In this document: one piece after another, positions 32,601-37,368 of the stretch
Layout of the letters: every line of letters starts with the position of its first letter
Numbering within the stretch: the stretch's first letter is position 1
Source: Antedon bifida
Taxonomy: Eukaryota > Echinodermata > Crinoidea > Comatulida > Antedonidae
Direction of reading: 5' to 3'
Assembly: GCA_963402885.1 (NCBI GenBank)
Contig: OY727096.1
Coordinates: 16,473,820 to 16,537,819 of the forward strand
Length of the DNA stretch: 64,000 bases
Position numbers and translations under genes: made by a program
The notes under the pieces: generated by a model
Database searches by the model: none
Told to the model about the DNA's origin: nothing
The model's input: the letters and a program-made list of their open reading frames with translations, nothing else

Positions 32601-34907
32601 CTTACTTTATTTCCTTTTTCTGGAAACACACAGTGTACCACAAACCTTACTTTTTGTAGTGTATACACATACACATCTAAAAATATTGATTAATGTTCTT
32701 TATTATAAAAATGTAGATGTACCATTTTCACACTTATTTTAAATATAAATAAATTATCTCATATCTTACATGCACTTGCTTAGGTTCTACTCGTTGTGGA
32801 CTGAGAGTTCCTAGTGGATGAGGCTGCTTTTGTGGGCTAGAGGCAATTCTTGTGCTGGCAGCTACTTGTATGGAGTCAAATGGTACTTTTGATGCTGATA
32901 CTGGGAACCTACAATAAATTGTAACATACTTGTTAATAAGCGTTCACATACTGCACTAACCCTGGTCAATGCCTGATGGCTACACACCATTTAGTCCAAA
33001 TGTTGGGTGATCTATTAAAGTTGTTAGAATAACATTAATATAATAAAATACTCCTTTACACATATTATGATTGAATAACCTTTGTTAAATATTTCTTTAG
33101 ACAGTTTACATCAAAGGCAAGGCACACAATTTGTTACCACATTGTTTTACAAAGATTTGTTAAAATGTATTTATTTGTGAAAATACAGATTCATTTATTT
33201 TTATTCATTTCTTTATTAGCCATAAAAATACATAGTCCAAGATGGCATGGAATGACCACAGTTTTAAAATAAAACTTTGACCCTCAGGCCGGTCACTCCG
33301 TCTCAGAAAAATATAAATATGTAACAAAAAAAGAATTATTATCTAGCTATACAAATACTATATATAGCAAGTGGAACATCTTAAATAAGGTAAAACTACT
33401 GGATATATATATAATATTAAAATTGATTAAGATTATTAAATGGTAAATTGTAGAAAATACACATTTTTTTTTCTATTTACAAGTTGTTATTTAAATGGAA
33501 AATTAACTATTGTTAATTGTTATTGTAGATTGTTGTAAATACTGTACATATATATACAGTAATCATTTATTTTTATAGTCTATCACACAATTTCACTATT
33601 GTCAGGATAATGAATTTTTCAATAAAAATTCTGAGAAAACGACATACCTTATATAATCATAGAGGTCATACCAATTTTGACCTTTCGGAACATGAAACAT
33701 CATGTCTCTTGGTATTGGGGCAACCCCATGGGCTAGTAGCCCAGCATCCTTTGCCTTCTTCAGTGTTATACCAGGTTCATACTGCATGTCGCTCGTAAAC
33801 ATGTTCTTCACAGCGAGGTTAGCACAAAGCCGAATGTTCTTGAGGTATGCATATTTACGATTTAGGTACATGGAAAGAATGTACTGGAAATCAAGGACGA
33901 GTACTGTCCATTTGGTGCTATTAGGTGCTGGACCATGTCTCACTGTAATTAAAAGTATTATTTTGATTGAATCATTTGTATTATAAGGATTGTATTTGAT
34001 TGATACTCACTTATTGGTGGTGGTTGCAGTTTTGTGTGTGTAAAGTCAGTATGTGTGATAAAACTAAGCATAAACATCTTTCCTATACTGTCAAATCTTT
34101 TCCCAGCCAAGTTGAAGAACTCTTAAATTCCTTGAAAAGATTTGAGAATGAAATCGGGACAACCAGATCATCGTCTGTCAACACATCCAGGTGGACTACA
34201 AAATATTTTCCACCAGCTGGTCGGAAAAGTAGGTAGAGGTAGCGACCGGTCAATCCCAATGACTGGGTGGACGTCTGTGGAAGTTGGATGTAGTTGCCTG
34301 CAGGGATTGAACCAGTTATGCGGTATACAGTGCATTTCAAAGTTTTGTCCTGTGTTGAAAAAAGGAAATATTATGTGTTTAGAGCCGAAGTTTACTTAGA
34401 GGTTAGAAAAGAAAATAAATAAAACATGAATTAGGCTATCTACCATATACATACATAACATTTGCAATTTCTGTTTATTCATTTTTATTTATACAATTTT
34501 TTTTATTGTTATTTCAATTCACAAGACAGCAAGAACAATTCAAAGTACTTTAAACATGTCTTAATTTTAGATTTAAATAAAGATAAGCTATAAAAAAAAT
34601 AACAATAGTATAAAAAAGGCAATTCTAAGGCAATTCTAAGGCAATGCATTCATTAATTAAGGAAATAATTAATAATAATTACAATTTTCATGACAATTTA
34701 CATCTTAAAATTTAAAACAAAACACACTGTAATCCAGTCAATTTGATTATTGTTATTGGGGAGGGATTTTGGCTAAAAACAGTGCCTGGTGCCATTAAAA
34801 CAAGGGTTGCCTTACCATTACTGACATCACCTCTCCTTCTTTGCTTGACTTTTTCCATTCTTCGATATGATAGTGCTTAAAAATATTTACAAATGGATGC
34901 TGCCAAA
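2030..34907 (-). CDS. WDR90: WDR90 / POC16: CFAP20-like domain plus WD40 repeats, 3' end beyond the window
   Basis: Known role: WDR90/POC16 is a centriole inner-scaffold and cilium protein with a CFAP20-like (DUF667) head and many WD40 blades. Exons, 5' to 3': 34816-34907, 34089-34349, 33648-33942, 32770-32908, 32113-32331, 26217-26273, 25952-26020, 25666-25776, 24659-24804, 24357-24414, 6932-7050, 6081-6236, 5585-5706, 5175-5291, 4652-4854, 3708-3847, 3183-3434, 2791-2958, 2030-2158. The head reads WQHPFVNIFKHYHIEEWKK, then YIQLPQTSTQSLGLTGRYLY, then KNIRLCANLAVKNMFTSD. Blades include LRLWPLDFSS and IKIWDYPM. Phases agree at nearly all junctions. Three spots fail: the exon 34089 donor (one base short), the end of the 4652 exon (no GT donor, one WD strand missing) and the 3183 exon (length wrong by a non-multiple of three near 3213). 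These may be assembly errors or real damage. The first coding exon is uncertain, and the C-terminal half is not in the window. Confidence 0.9.
2390..2530. repeat. Interspersed repeat fragment related to 6360-6580
   Basis: It shares ATCTGATTTGAATGA, ATCGGTTAA and GTTTCCACAGG segments with the stretch at 6360-6580. This looks like an eroded short inverted-repeat element in a WDR90 intron. Confidence 0.5.
4125..4270 (+). mobile_element. LINE 3' fragment
   Basis: An open segment ends QDWRKSIRDISKAAEAGKSS, then NYLADRQ and a stop, like the C-terminus of non-LTR retrotransposon reverse transcriptases. A repetitive GTAAAGTAAGTAAGTAG tail follows. It is heavily 5'-truncated and lies in a WDR90 intron, antisense. 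Confidence 0.55.
4365..4493. mobile_element. 129-bp inverted-repeat element (MITE-like)
   Basis: The ends AGCTTGGCTCCCACTAGGAC and GTCCAAGTGGGAACCAAGCT are near-perfect inverted repeats. The interior is rich in GCGTTGCGTTAC-type repeats. A diverged relative lies at about 3970-4075. No coding capacity. Confidence 0.75.
5713..5818 (+). mobile_element. LINE 3'-end fragment with AAATAAATAAAT tail
   Basis: TTGTGAGGGTTCC, then CTTCGGCTGGATGG, CCACCCTCATAAAATATT and a (AAAT)n tail resemble the 3' ends of short truncated LINE insertions. It is intronic in WDR90 and antisense to it. Confidence 0.5.
6360..6580. repeat. Interspersed repeat related to 2390-2530
   Basis: It shares the ATCTGATTTGAATGA, ATCGGTTAA and GTTTCCACAGG blocks with the earlier copy. 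The outer parts show weak inverted-repeat character. Non-coding. Confidence 0.45.
6585..6895 (+). mobile_element. 5'-truncated LINE (C-terminal coding tail and 3' UTR)
   Basis: The start reads ASFLCKAPSLLNALPIEIRN, the typical last segment of CR1/jockey-like LINE proteins (a NSLPxEIRNS-type motif). A stop and a 3' UTR ending TTTAATAAAAAAAATAAATC follow. It lies antisense in a WDR90 intron, just before the exon at 6932. Confidence 0.65.
7535..7807. repeat. Interspersed repeat, inverted relative to 25058-25385
   Basis: About 270 bases match the reverse complement of 25058-25385, for example TTCTCATCGCAACTTGTACA and CTTCATCAGTACTTCTATGA. Both copies lie in WDR90 introns and neither codes for protein. 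Confidence 0.75.
7836..7958. mobile_element. Short inverted-repeat element (MITE), copy 1
   Basis: The ends ACACTATCAAACT and AGTTTGGTAGTGGAGACAGAG are inverted. The interior shares TGATGT...GTCATATCCCTGCC and GCACATCACACTTTTTTGTC with the copy at 24473-24610. Confidence 0.7.
8302..10422 (-). CDS. TRIM-NHL E3 ligase-like protein, copy 1 (706 aa)
   Basis: This is a single coding exon. It has a RING finger at residues 20-60 (C20, C23, C35, H37, C40, C43, C57, C60), a B-box 1 around 98-135 and a B-box 2 around 158-196. A long coiled coil spans about 200-330, a filamin-type Ig domain about 365-465, and NHL-type beta-propeller repeats run to the end (ITLPEGVGTYRMY, VADYGNNQIVLYH, IVASHHKLQLFSSDG). 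Known role: TRIM-NHL proteins use the RING for ubiquitin transfer and the NHL propeller to bind RNA or protein. The substrate here is unknown. An acceptor at 10430 and a matching upstream noncoding exon suggest one 5' UTR intron. Residues 1-450 are nearly identical to copy 2, while the NHL part differs at many positions. The gene is nested in a WDR90 intron on the same strand. Confidence 0.92.
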   Translation of the reverse strand: MATGRDLSLLENIDEKLLECSICSETLCNPRSLSCLHSFCLACLENWVKSNHGKLSCPICRKLHPIPDGGLENLPPNTFVNNLLEITEQFKKKDQVKCVCGATEQVTYYCKECRHYLCSTCSKHHKMLPISASHMLLAAEEVQSMTPQQFTNLHPPSCSTHKKPLELYCTKCKVPICIQCAIVDHAKGANHEPIDIVSAFKIFKGTSDKLKNTAHERLEKLENRISVVTENAMKLEESKNASLKSINEQFEEMVKIMKEKTDKMKMKVDEKYTNEKKINDMQLKELRTITSDLNTNVSFLNQSLKSEPATAMMSSEIALNTLKDHINDSDEIKQKDSGQIYFFGNNNQIDLLKQCDIGYVITITADDLILKGPQCVTKGQPIVARISITHKVGLSQLKATWTQPTGETTNGLVEEGNNDYVIRGVCKNPGICTLNVYFNGKPIKQSPHTINIDQNEINVVWKPTGVVKCDDDSLLVSYCRNEIHKYKQSGEYISKITLPEGVGTYRMYRMKNDNIALSGRSCIKVCDMNGHVIKSIGEGVLTKARGIHMDEATNVIYVVNLDTGVFMFDINSGKELMKIRSQRGEYIIYNDVTLTKTGKVLVADYGNNQIVLYHNEDKSFKVLINEGEKDGNVMEPKGVVVDEDDNIIVASHHKLQLFSSDGHFIKRIDQEEDGIDNPHQLCIISHHPRRIAVANCNGSNIKIFNY
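10731..10800 (-). other. Predicted noncoding first exon of TRIM copy 1
   Basis: The sequence ending TCTTCATAAG before GTAAGG, together with the GGCCACGTCAGC-like stretch upstream, is conserved with 16917-16990 in front of TRIM copy 2. It would splice to the acceptor at 10430, eight bases before the ATG. The upper boundary is approximate. Confidence 0.55.
10801..12607. repeat. Spacer of the TRIM tandem unit
   Basis: Non-coding AT-rich DNA. Blocks such as 11130-11215 and 11560-11740 recur almost unchanged at 13190-13275 and 13590-13760, showing that spacer and genes were duplicated together. No gene was found in it. Confidence 0.75.
12608..13187 (-). pseudogene. Truncated TRIM-NHL copy (NHL propeller end only)
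   Basis: This third copy keeps only the last 190 or so residues of the NHL region, from FSDENYIQVCDMNG to NYNGSNIKIFHY. It joins abruptly to spacer sequence at about 13187. One frameshift near 12830 separates it into two open parts. RING, B-boxes, coiled coil and filamin domain are absent. Its NHL sequence is a mosaic, in places closer to copy 2 (LKNPYGIHVDEATN) and in places closer to copy 1 (SQRGEYIVYNDVTLTK). Confidence 0.88.
13188..14379. repeat. Second copy of the TRIM spacer
   Basis: It parallels 11100-12600 in order and sequence, with local deletions. No gene was found. Confidence 0.75.
14380..16515 (-). CDS. TRIM-NHL E3 ligase-like protein, copy 2 (711 aa)
   Basis: Same architecture as copy 1: RING (CSICSETLCNPRSLACLHSF), two B-boxes, coiled coil, filamin-type Ig domain and C-terminal NHL repeats, in one uninterrupted coding exon. 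The start is fixed by the shared MATGRDLSLLEN and by an acceptor at 16524, eight bases upstream. Up to the filamin domain it differs from copy 1 at only a few percent of positions. After the joining segment (VEKKGLVKDFKVQKKP against NIDQNEINVVWKP) differences become frequent, for example AEWNTEYVFMFD against VNLDTGVFMFD. Function is inferred from the family: cytoplasmic ubiquitin ligase with a ligand-binding propeller. It is nested in the same WDR90 intron and strand. Confidence 0.92.
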   Translation of the reverse strand: MATGRDLSLLENIDEKLLECSICSETLCNPRSLACLHSFCLACLENWLKSNHGKLSCPICRKLHPIPDGGLEKLPPNTFVNNLLEITEQFKKKDQVKCVCGATEQVTYYCKKCRHYLCSTCSKHHKMFPISASHMLLAAEEVQSMTPQQFTNLHPPSCSTHKKPLELYCTKCKVPICIQCAIVDHAKGANHEPIDIVSAFKIFKGTSDKLKNTAHERLEKLENRISVVTENAMKLEESKNASLKSINEQFEEMVKIMKEKTDKMKMKVDEKYTNKKKINDMQLKELRTITSDLNTNVSFLNQSLKSEPATAMMSSEIALNTLKDHINDSDEIKQKDSGQIYFFGNNNQIDLLKQCNIGYVTTITADDLILKGPQCVTQEQPIVARISITHKVVVSQLKATWTQPTGETANGLVEEDNNDYVIRGVCRNPGICTLNVYFNGNPIKQSPLTIKVEKKGLVKDFKVQKKPRGVVKCDDDHLLVSFLGNEIHKYKQSGECISKITLPKGVKVYRMYKMKNNNIAFSDVNYIQVCDMNGHVIKCIGKDVLKNPYGIHVDEATNVIYVAEWNTEYVFMFDINSGKELMKIGSQKKVKCGYQDITLTKTGKVLVADFENDQIVLYDNEDKSFKVLINKGKEDGMVMKPQAVVVDVDDNIIVASHHKLQLFSSDGHFIKRIDQEKDGINDPLQLCIISYHPHRIAVANYKGSNIKIFNY
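16917..16990 (-). other. Predicted noncoding first exon of TRIM copy 2
   Basis: It ends TCTTCATAAG before GTAAGGATG and is conserved with the stretch ahead of TRIM copy 1. It would splice to the acceptor at 16524. Confidence 0.55.
16991..17997. other. Non-coding spacer between the TRIM genes and the LINE
   Basis: AT-rich with no reading frame of note. It contains a near-perfect palindrome (17245-17308), a TA/T-rich run at 17390-17440 and a third, eroded copy of the TRIM spacer motif (TTTTGTGATTGTTTTGGATA) near 17490. Confidence 0.6.
17245..17308. repeat. 64-bp near-perfect palindrome
   Basis: The arms of about 32 bases are centred on CCTGTCATGACAGG and mirror each other out to TATTATATAACA and TGTTATATAAAA, with only a few mismatches and no loop. 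Confidence 0.85.
18617..22297 (-). CDS. LINE ORF2: APE endonuclease and reverse transcriptase (about 1226 codons from the ORF1 stop)
   Basis: The frame is open from the codon after the ORF1 stop to 18617. A basic lead of about 78 codons (RKRHRHRRGGKKGK) precedes the APE-type endonuclease (FGVAETF with the catalytic Glu, LIMGDFNARIG, LGSDHNT). The reverse transcriptase follows (LAFLDFRKAFDTV, QGVKQGCVLSP, WADDVVLIADN with the catalytic Asp pair). The C-terminal knuckle is CKLCSDNCKENIRHFLFECP. No ATG occurs before the endonuclease begins; the first lies just ahead of FGVAETF. ORF2 is therefore probably reached by suppression or reinitiation at the ORF1 stop. Role: target-primed reverse transcription. 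Confidence 0.9.
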   Translation of the reverse strand, partial: DFACNTEHSHNTEHYSLNRYTVLIDELDTSDTVAPRQIEEHNINKTNVNRKRHRHRRGGKKGKSNFNNVIDIKIAFNNVNRLRPKLYEISNFLNNNNIHMFGVAETFLKNEMGVDIDNYRWIGKNRVGKGGGGVGIYISNNITILDDNALDCMSDNFERLWVKVSFNCNRSMYIAICYFPVEGSNVEITDELYNQLLSEIIQIENLNVDDDPYILIMGDFNARIGNNIINGDPTLNSNGERLLHFKDNANMTILNSTIFCNGKITWFRANQRTTIDYMLCSKNIINSVNELLVDEERKYGLGSDHNTLLLSLNIQPQKPNIVYQPKSKLWNIKNEQDFTNYREKLRDSFINWNANSFDNVNDLWDSWKVIVISAATEAIGVKEIKGKRKPWFDKQVNEAIKERKKAARLHRHYVKSKDQDAGTSNCLWLSYQQKRIHAKSLIKEKILEKNVKQSVDIAKKGGPSCKDFWKFLRGSKQNYNKNKVDCIRVPGSNEVISDRKMMNQTIKQYWETLGKMKINMNDSSSFITNKFVEQIRHDKLDQSRNNDDNCIYDIEINFDIVAEAISLAKNNKAPGTDYITNELLKNGGEILHHSILELFNRIIHLEAIPNEWNVSIIVPIFKKGDRKDINNYRGISLTSCVSKIFNRIIAQNISCYLENNNVLSEVHGGFRQEHRCEDHIFTLKSVIACRRKEGKTTHLAFLDFRKAFDTVWRNGLLKAVWNSGIRGRVWKIIDLLYKNIQGHVKFGDIYTEAFSIEQGVKQGCVLSPVLFCIFINEFTKLLRSHDIGVRINDIWLGGLFWADDVVLIADNEHEMKNMLYLADQFSQVWKLQFNYEKSNVMVIGKRTDKTKIWKLGNHGISEVDHYKYLGVYISRNLNDHFHIDNVIKKGNRLIAYIKSIIDNCNNLNRVYYGNILWKAIALPSINYACSVWCGSSCDTDKLERLQLQMARCILKASRNTPRTALYGDLGWIPISDLQNNFRINFIDRVLKMEKSRWPRLLLDSLIAFNCDFNDFNYKILSCIENIFKKGNANDIFDCIRNSKDIPNTFWPSAVKQALSEASIQNWSEEVSLHLVIITLKTIPNLENYLLDNTDFEGVNLKFKLRSNTLPLEGRICNWTPECNGLCKLCSDNCKENIRHFLFECPAFNEIRTDENTRLKLQLQSFDYNEIWELFINGNSDVKLQLTLGSDNYLFSKEVMNILDRFCKAYVKRLWKKRSQLINKENR
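22298..23647 (-). CDS. LINE ORF1: PHD-like zinc finger, coiled coil, SGNH/GDSL esterase (449 aa)
   Basis: A cysteine/histidine cluster at residues 44-89 (CLDNC, CTLCQEHFHRVC, CPLC) has PHD spacing. A predicted coiled coil follows at 94-140. An SGNH hydrolase fold at about 185-345 shows LLIGDSMIRD with the nucleophile block, VVHVGTNNCTS and GLHLTRQGTH with the C-terminal histidine block. Known role: ORF1 esterases of CR1/L2-like LINEs bind nucleic acid or lipids and help form the RNP. The C-terminus is basic and carries CKLCGMKNHNTWQC, a possible knuckle. It ends in a TAG that is followed, in the same frame, by ORF2. Confidence 0.9.
   Translation of the reverse strand: MAGPTNNTTNSSSNIDVDLQLEDLPSTSYDKSIADSQTLSRIQCLDNCQAGHIDKGKPLICTLCQEHFHRVCLNVKSTSNMKGWICPLCKDIPRTIKTLLRLNSDHEAVITDLNKEIRSLSKIISEQSVNIENLQVKLKNYTSVSQHHHDQPIVPRSDIIVDTTTAVTTQTTPKENIPLDTGNSKQLPATLLIGDSMIRDIKERGLIDAEVICLRGGRIQDIDSKLNKRLDSDQAFSTVVVHVGTNNCTSTEKLESGIANYQKMIKDLQKRPITPKIVLSTICPRLDNPDYQKRVSRLNESIRDIARNTENCVVVDNDESLLLRSGEIVRSNLNKGGLHLTRQGTHALLHSINDVHMIIPKQSAKPSKQQPNKKHQRQKLIYNQMYCKLCGMKNHNTWQCYYQPGYGNRQHRDNNMHAFSPEWNQQHTRKTSRRNQHYNRDFEPTSRGT
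23716..24356. other. Non-coding end of the large WDR90 intron
   Basis: AT-rich with no coding or structural feature recognised. It is uncertain where the LINE 5' end stops within 23650-23760. Confidence 0.4.
24473..24610. mobile_element. Short inverted-repeat element (MITE), copy 2
   Basis: The ends AAGCTCTGTCTACACTATCA and ATAGTGTAGACAGAACTT are inverted repeats of about 22 bases. The interior matches 7836-7958. It lies in the intron between WDR90 exons 24357-24414 and 24659-24804. Confidence 0.8.
25058..25385. repeat. Interspersed repeat, inverted copy of 7535-7807
   Basis: It shares GAGGTGGTTTCC, GAAGTACTGATGAAGA and CAAGTTGCGATGAGAAAACT on the opposite strand to the first copy. Intronic and non-coding. 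Confidence 0.7.
26567..27171 (-). mobile_element. SINE-like repeat with internal tRNA-like module, copy A
   Basis: About 600 bases match 42062-42633 in reverse orientation. On the minus strand it holds GTGTGGTGTAATGGTTATG (A-box-like) and GCTGGTTGAAGTCCCAC (B-box-like). The ends are CTCCGAGAGTAC-type and CTCCACCAAGGAGG-type. A (GT)n run at 26605-26648 is internal. The phrase GACCTTGACCTATGACC is typical of widespread invertebrate repeats of this kind. Confidence 0.65.
27214..32142. repeat. 48-bp tandem array, about 103 units, carrying a splice-donor motif
   Basis: The unit reads, on the minus strand, GCTGCATCAGGATTG, then GTGAGTACATTATCTC, then ATTTACATAGGCATGAT. Register is exact: units 95 repeats apart (27541 and 32101) are still in phase. 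On the minus strand the array is open for long stretches as a 16-residue repeat ending in SHLHRHDAAS, interrupted by TGA in four variant units. On the plus strand it is also largely open. The unit includes the exon end and donor of the WDR90 exon at 32113-32331, so it arose by amplifying an exon-intron boundary. The last unit carries a perfect GTAAGT. Higher-order blocks of 2 and 7 units are visible. It is unlikely to encode protein. Confidence 0.95.
32446..32661. mobile_element. 216-bp inverted-repeat element (MITE)
   Basis: CACTAC...AAGTATGGTTTGTGGTACAC at the left mirrors GTGTACCACAAACCTTACTT...GTAGTG at the right, with inner TTTCC/GGAAA arms continuing the match. A partial relative lies at 47497-47545. 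It sits in the WDR90 intron between exons 32113-32331 and 32770-32908. Confidence 0.8.
33193..33305 (-). mobile_element. Probable LINE 3'-end fragment
   Basis: On the minus strand a GC-richer start (GACGGAGTGACCGGCCTGAG) runs into GGCTAATAAAGAAATGAATA and an A/T-rich tail, like short truncated LINE insertions. No protein remains. Confidence 0.35.
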
Positions 34908-35073
34908 CTATAAACAACAAAACACATAATTTAATATGGTATAATACAGTTAATTTCAGGTTATGTTAGCTAGCTAGAAGGGGCCTCTTAGACTTAACCC
35001 TAGATATACACCCTCTGCTCTGGCCAGCCAATTCTATAGAATAGGGCCTAGCTATCCTAGCTAATTACTTAGG

Positions 35074-35622
35074 TTAAAGATGTATTGTCCCTTGAAACAC
35101 AAAAAAATGAAGGCCAAAATATTCTAAATTTAAATTGGCCATATCAAAGTAATAATAAAGTTATTCACTTTAAGTCAAAAATTCGAGTCAAAAACAACAA
35201 TTTTACGTAATTAAAAGCTAAATTAATTTGATTACATTTCGTCTGGAAAATCGTCGCGAGCGAAAGTAAACAAAGATTTCAAACCACGAGTATACATTAT
35301 GCATGATGCTAAGTAGGATTGTTTACAACTCTTCACGGTTGAGAAGGTGTTTTCACACAGATCGCGAGGAATTTTTATGAGTATGCATACAGAGTAGCCA
35401 AATAAGCGCGTTGCATTATGAGGTATGTTTTGATCGAAAACTTTGACTGGAAGTAAAGTCAAAGTTATTTTTTTAACCAAAAAACGTCTGTATTTCAGTT
35501 AAATGATTTTTTTTTCGACTAATTTTTGGTGAAACGATGATACTTCAAAATGACCCACTTTTTTTCAAAATCTTTTATTTTTTATTTTTTTGGAATTTGA
35601 CAAAGGGACAATACATCTTTAA
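35074..35622. mobile_element. TTAA-flanked inverted-repeat element, copy 1 (piggyBac-like, non-autonomous)
   Basis: The ends TTAAAGATGTATTGTCCCTT and AAAGGGACAATACATCTTTAA are inverted and both carry TTAA, the piggyBac target duplication. About 550 bases match the copy at 42753-43308. No transposase. It lies upstream of the WDR90 exon at 34907. Confidence 0.85.
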
Positions 35623-35999
35623 GCTCTATAGACTGGCTAGGCGGTTTTAGCTGACCCCCTTCCTTAAAGTTAAACTTAACTGCTTCTAATCTATATATAA
35701 ATTTACGTAAGGGCAAAATTTGGTAAATCGTGCGTTACTTCTAGAATTTGTACTCCATGGTATTATGATGTTGGTTTATTATACTTTCAGTACTGATTTT
35801 AACCACCTGATGTAACCCTGTTTACTAAATTAAGTTGAGCCAGATAATTAGTTAATTGACAATTAAAACAAATTTAGGTTCAACAATTTGGCAAAATAGG
35901 GTGTTTTCGGATTGTGGTATACACTGTCTAATGGATGTCCATCTTGAAAAATACCCGCACACAATAATACGAGGATGCTTTGTATTTACCTATCTACTT

Positions 36000-36870
36000 A
36001 ACTTCCACAATAATTGCTTTTTATTAGCTGAAAATTTTTAAACAGCTCAAGTATAGCATCATAAAATGTTGAAGACAAGCTGATTTTTTTTTTTAAATAC
36101 TATTTTGATAGATTTTATATACGTTTATACAAATGTTCTTTCGAAAGTAATTTCCAGGGTGCTAATTTTAGTTGACTATTTTTTTTTATTGTCTTTAGGC
36201 AATGTGGCCATGGACTACCAATAGTAAATTAATCACTGTCATTCATTCATTAGTGGAAATCATCATTTCCTTTTATTGTCATTTGCATATACAGTAAAAC
36301 AAAATATATACATAGAAATTGTGTTTGCTCTGATACACAGAATACAGATATAAATTTAAAAAAAAACGCAATTACAATGATAAATGTCACATCACTCTCA
36401 TACGGATTCTTAACTAGCATTCAGTGCCCGAATGGCAGCTGGATAGAAGCTGTTGCGAAACCTATTTGTATGAGAAGTGATGGTCCGGTATCATCTATTC
36501 GGTATCTATTATCGTCATATTAGATAGGCGGTAATTTTTTAGGCTTTTTTGTGAACCAGTTCACCAGGGTAACCCCCTACTCTTCTCGAACTCGAATAAT
36601 GAACTGGGTTCACACAGGTTATAACTGTGTTCACTGGACCTACGGTTTATAGTCCTTATCCTTACTCATGCTGATATTGTTGTCTCTTTAGGTATGGTAA
36701 ACGGCGCCCCTGCCTTAACCGCTCGGCCATTTGACTCGACTACATAAATCACCATTCTCATTTATTCGTTCCTGCAAACGACATGTATAGTCCTGCGGTA
36801 CGTATATTTGAAATCGCCAGTTTTTCACGTTGAAATTACTGTGTATTCAAAACCACGACCCACGACCATC
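36000..36870. other. Spacer with a minus-strand LINE C-terminal fragment
   Basis: On the minus strand at about 36405-36470 the sequence reads TNRFRNSFYPAAIRALNAS then a stop, a common LINE C-terminal motif. An AT-rich 3' stretch runs to about 36260. No other feature was recognised. Confidence 0.5.
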
Positions 36871-37215
36871 TAACCTAGCTAGGCCTTCTAGCCTCTTGTA
36901 AAATTAAAATAAAGCTAGCCTAGGCCTCTAAGTCTAGGCCTACTACTAAACTATCTAGTTAGGCTAGGCCTAGGAGGGCCTATACTAAATAGGCTAGAAG
37001 TAAGCTAACCTACCTACCTAGGCCTAGTATATAGCCTATCTAGGCTAGCCGGCCCTTTTTTTTAGCCTAACTACTCTACTAGGCCTAGCTAGTAGTAGTA
37101 GGCCTAGCATACCTAGCTAGGCCTAGTAGTAGTAGTACCCCTAGTAGTAGCCCTAGCTAGGCCAAGGCCTGGCTAGTAGGGAGGGCCTAGCTAGTAGGCT
37201 AGGCCTCCTACCTAT
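36870..37215. repeat. CTAGGCCTAG-rich low-complexity block
   Basis: Dense, irregular reuse of TAGGCCTAG, CTAGTAGTAG and CTAGCTAGG gives a palindromic, locally GC-richer block just beyond the proposed WDR90 first exon. There is no fixed period. Confidence 0.85.
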
Positions 37216-37350
37216 TTATTAAATTCCAAAAATGTTATGCTTTACATACTTTTCGACATAATTAAGTTGTCAAGTTTAAAGTACAATCTATGTATTTTGT
37301 TAACGCATTTCTATTTTGTTTACAATACAAACAAACAAACTGTTGTTTAC

Positions 37351-37356
37351 CGCCAT
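37351..37356 (-). other. WDR90: Possible first coding exon of WDR90 (ATG GCG)
   Basis: ATGGCG followed by GTAAAC lies in a CCGCCATGTT context, like start sites overlapping a YY1-type motif. Joined to the exon at 34907 it would give M-A then W-Q-H-P-F as in WDR90, but only if one extra base is present. The phase therefore does not close canonically and the call is weak. Confidence 0.3.
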
Positions 37357-37368
37357 GTTTCAAATGTA

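Noticed and set aside
35232-35480. 82-residue minus-strand frame in the TTAA element
   Set aside because: It is not clearly kept open in the second copy and resembles no transposase.
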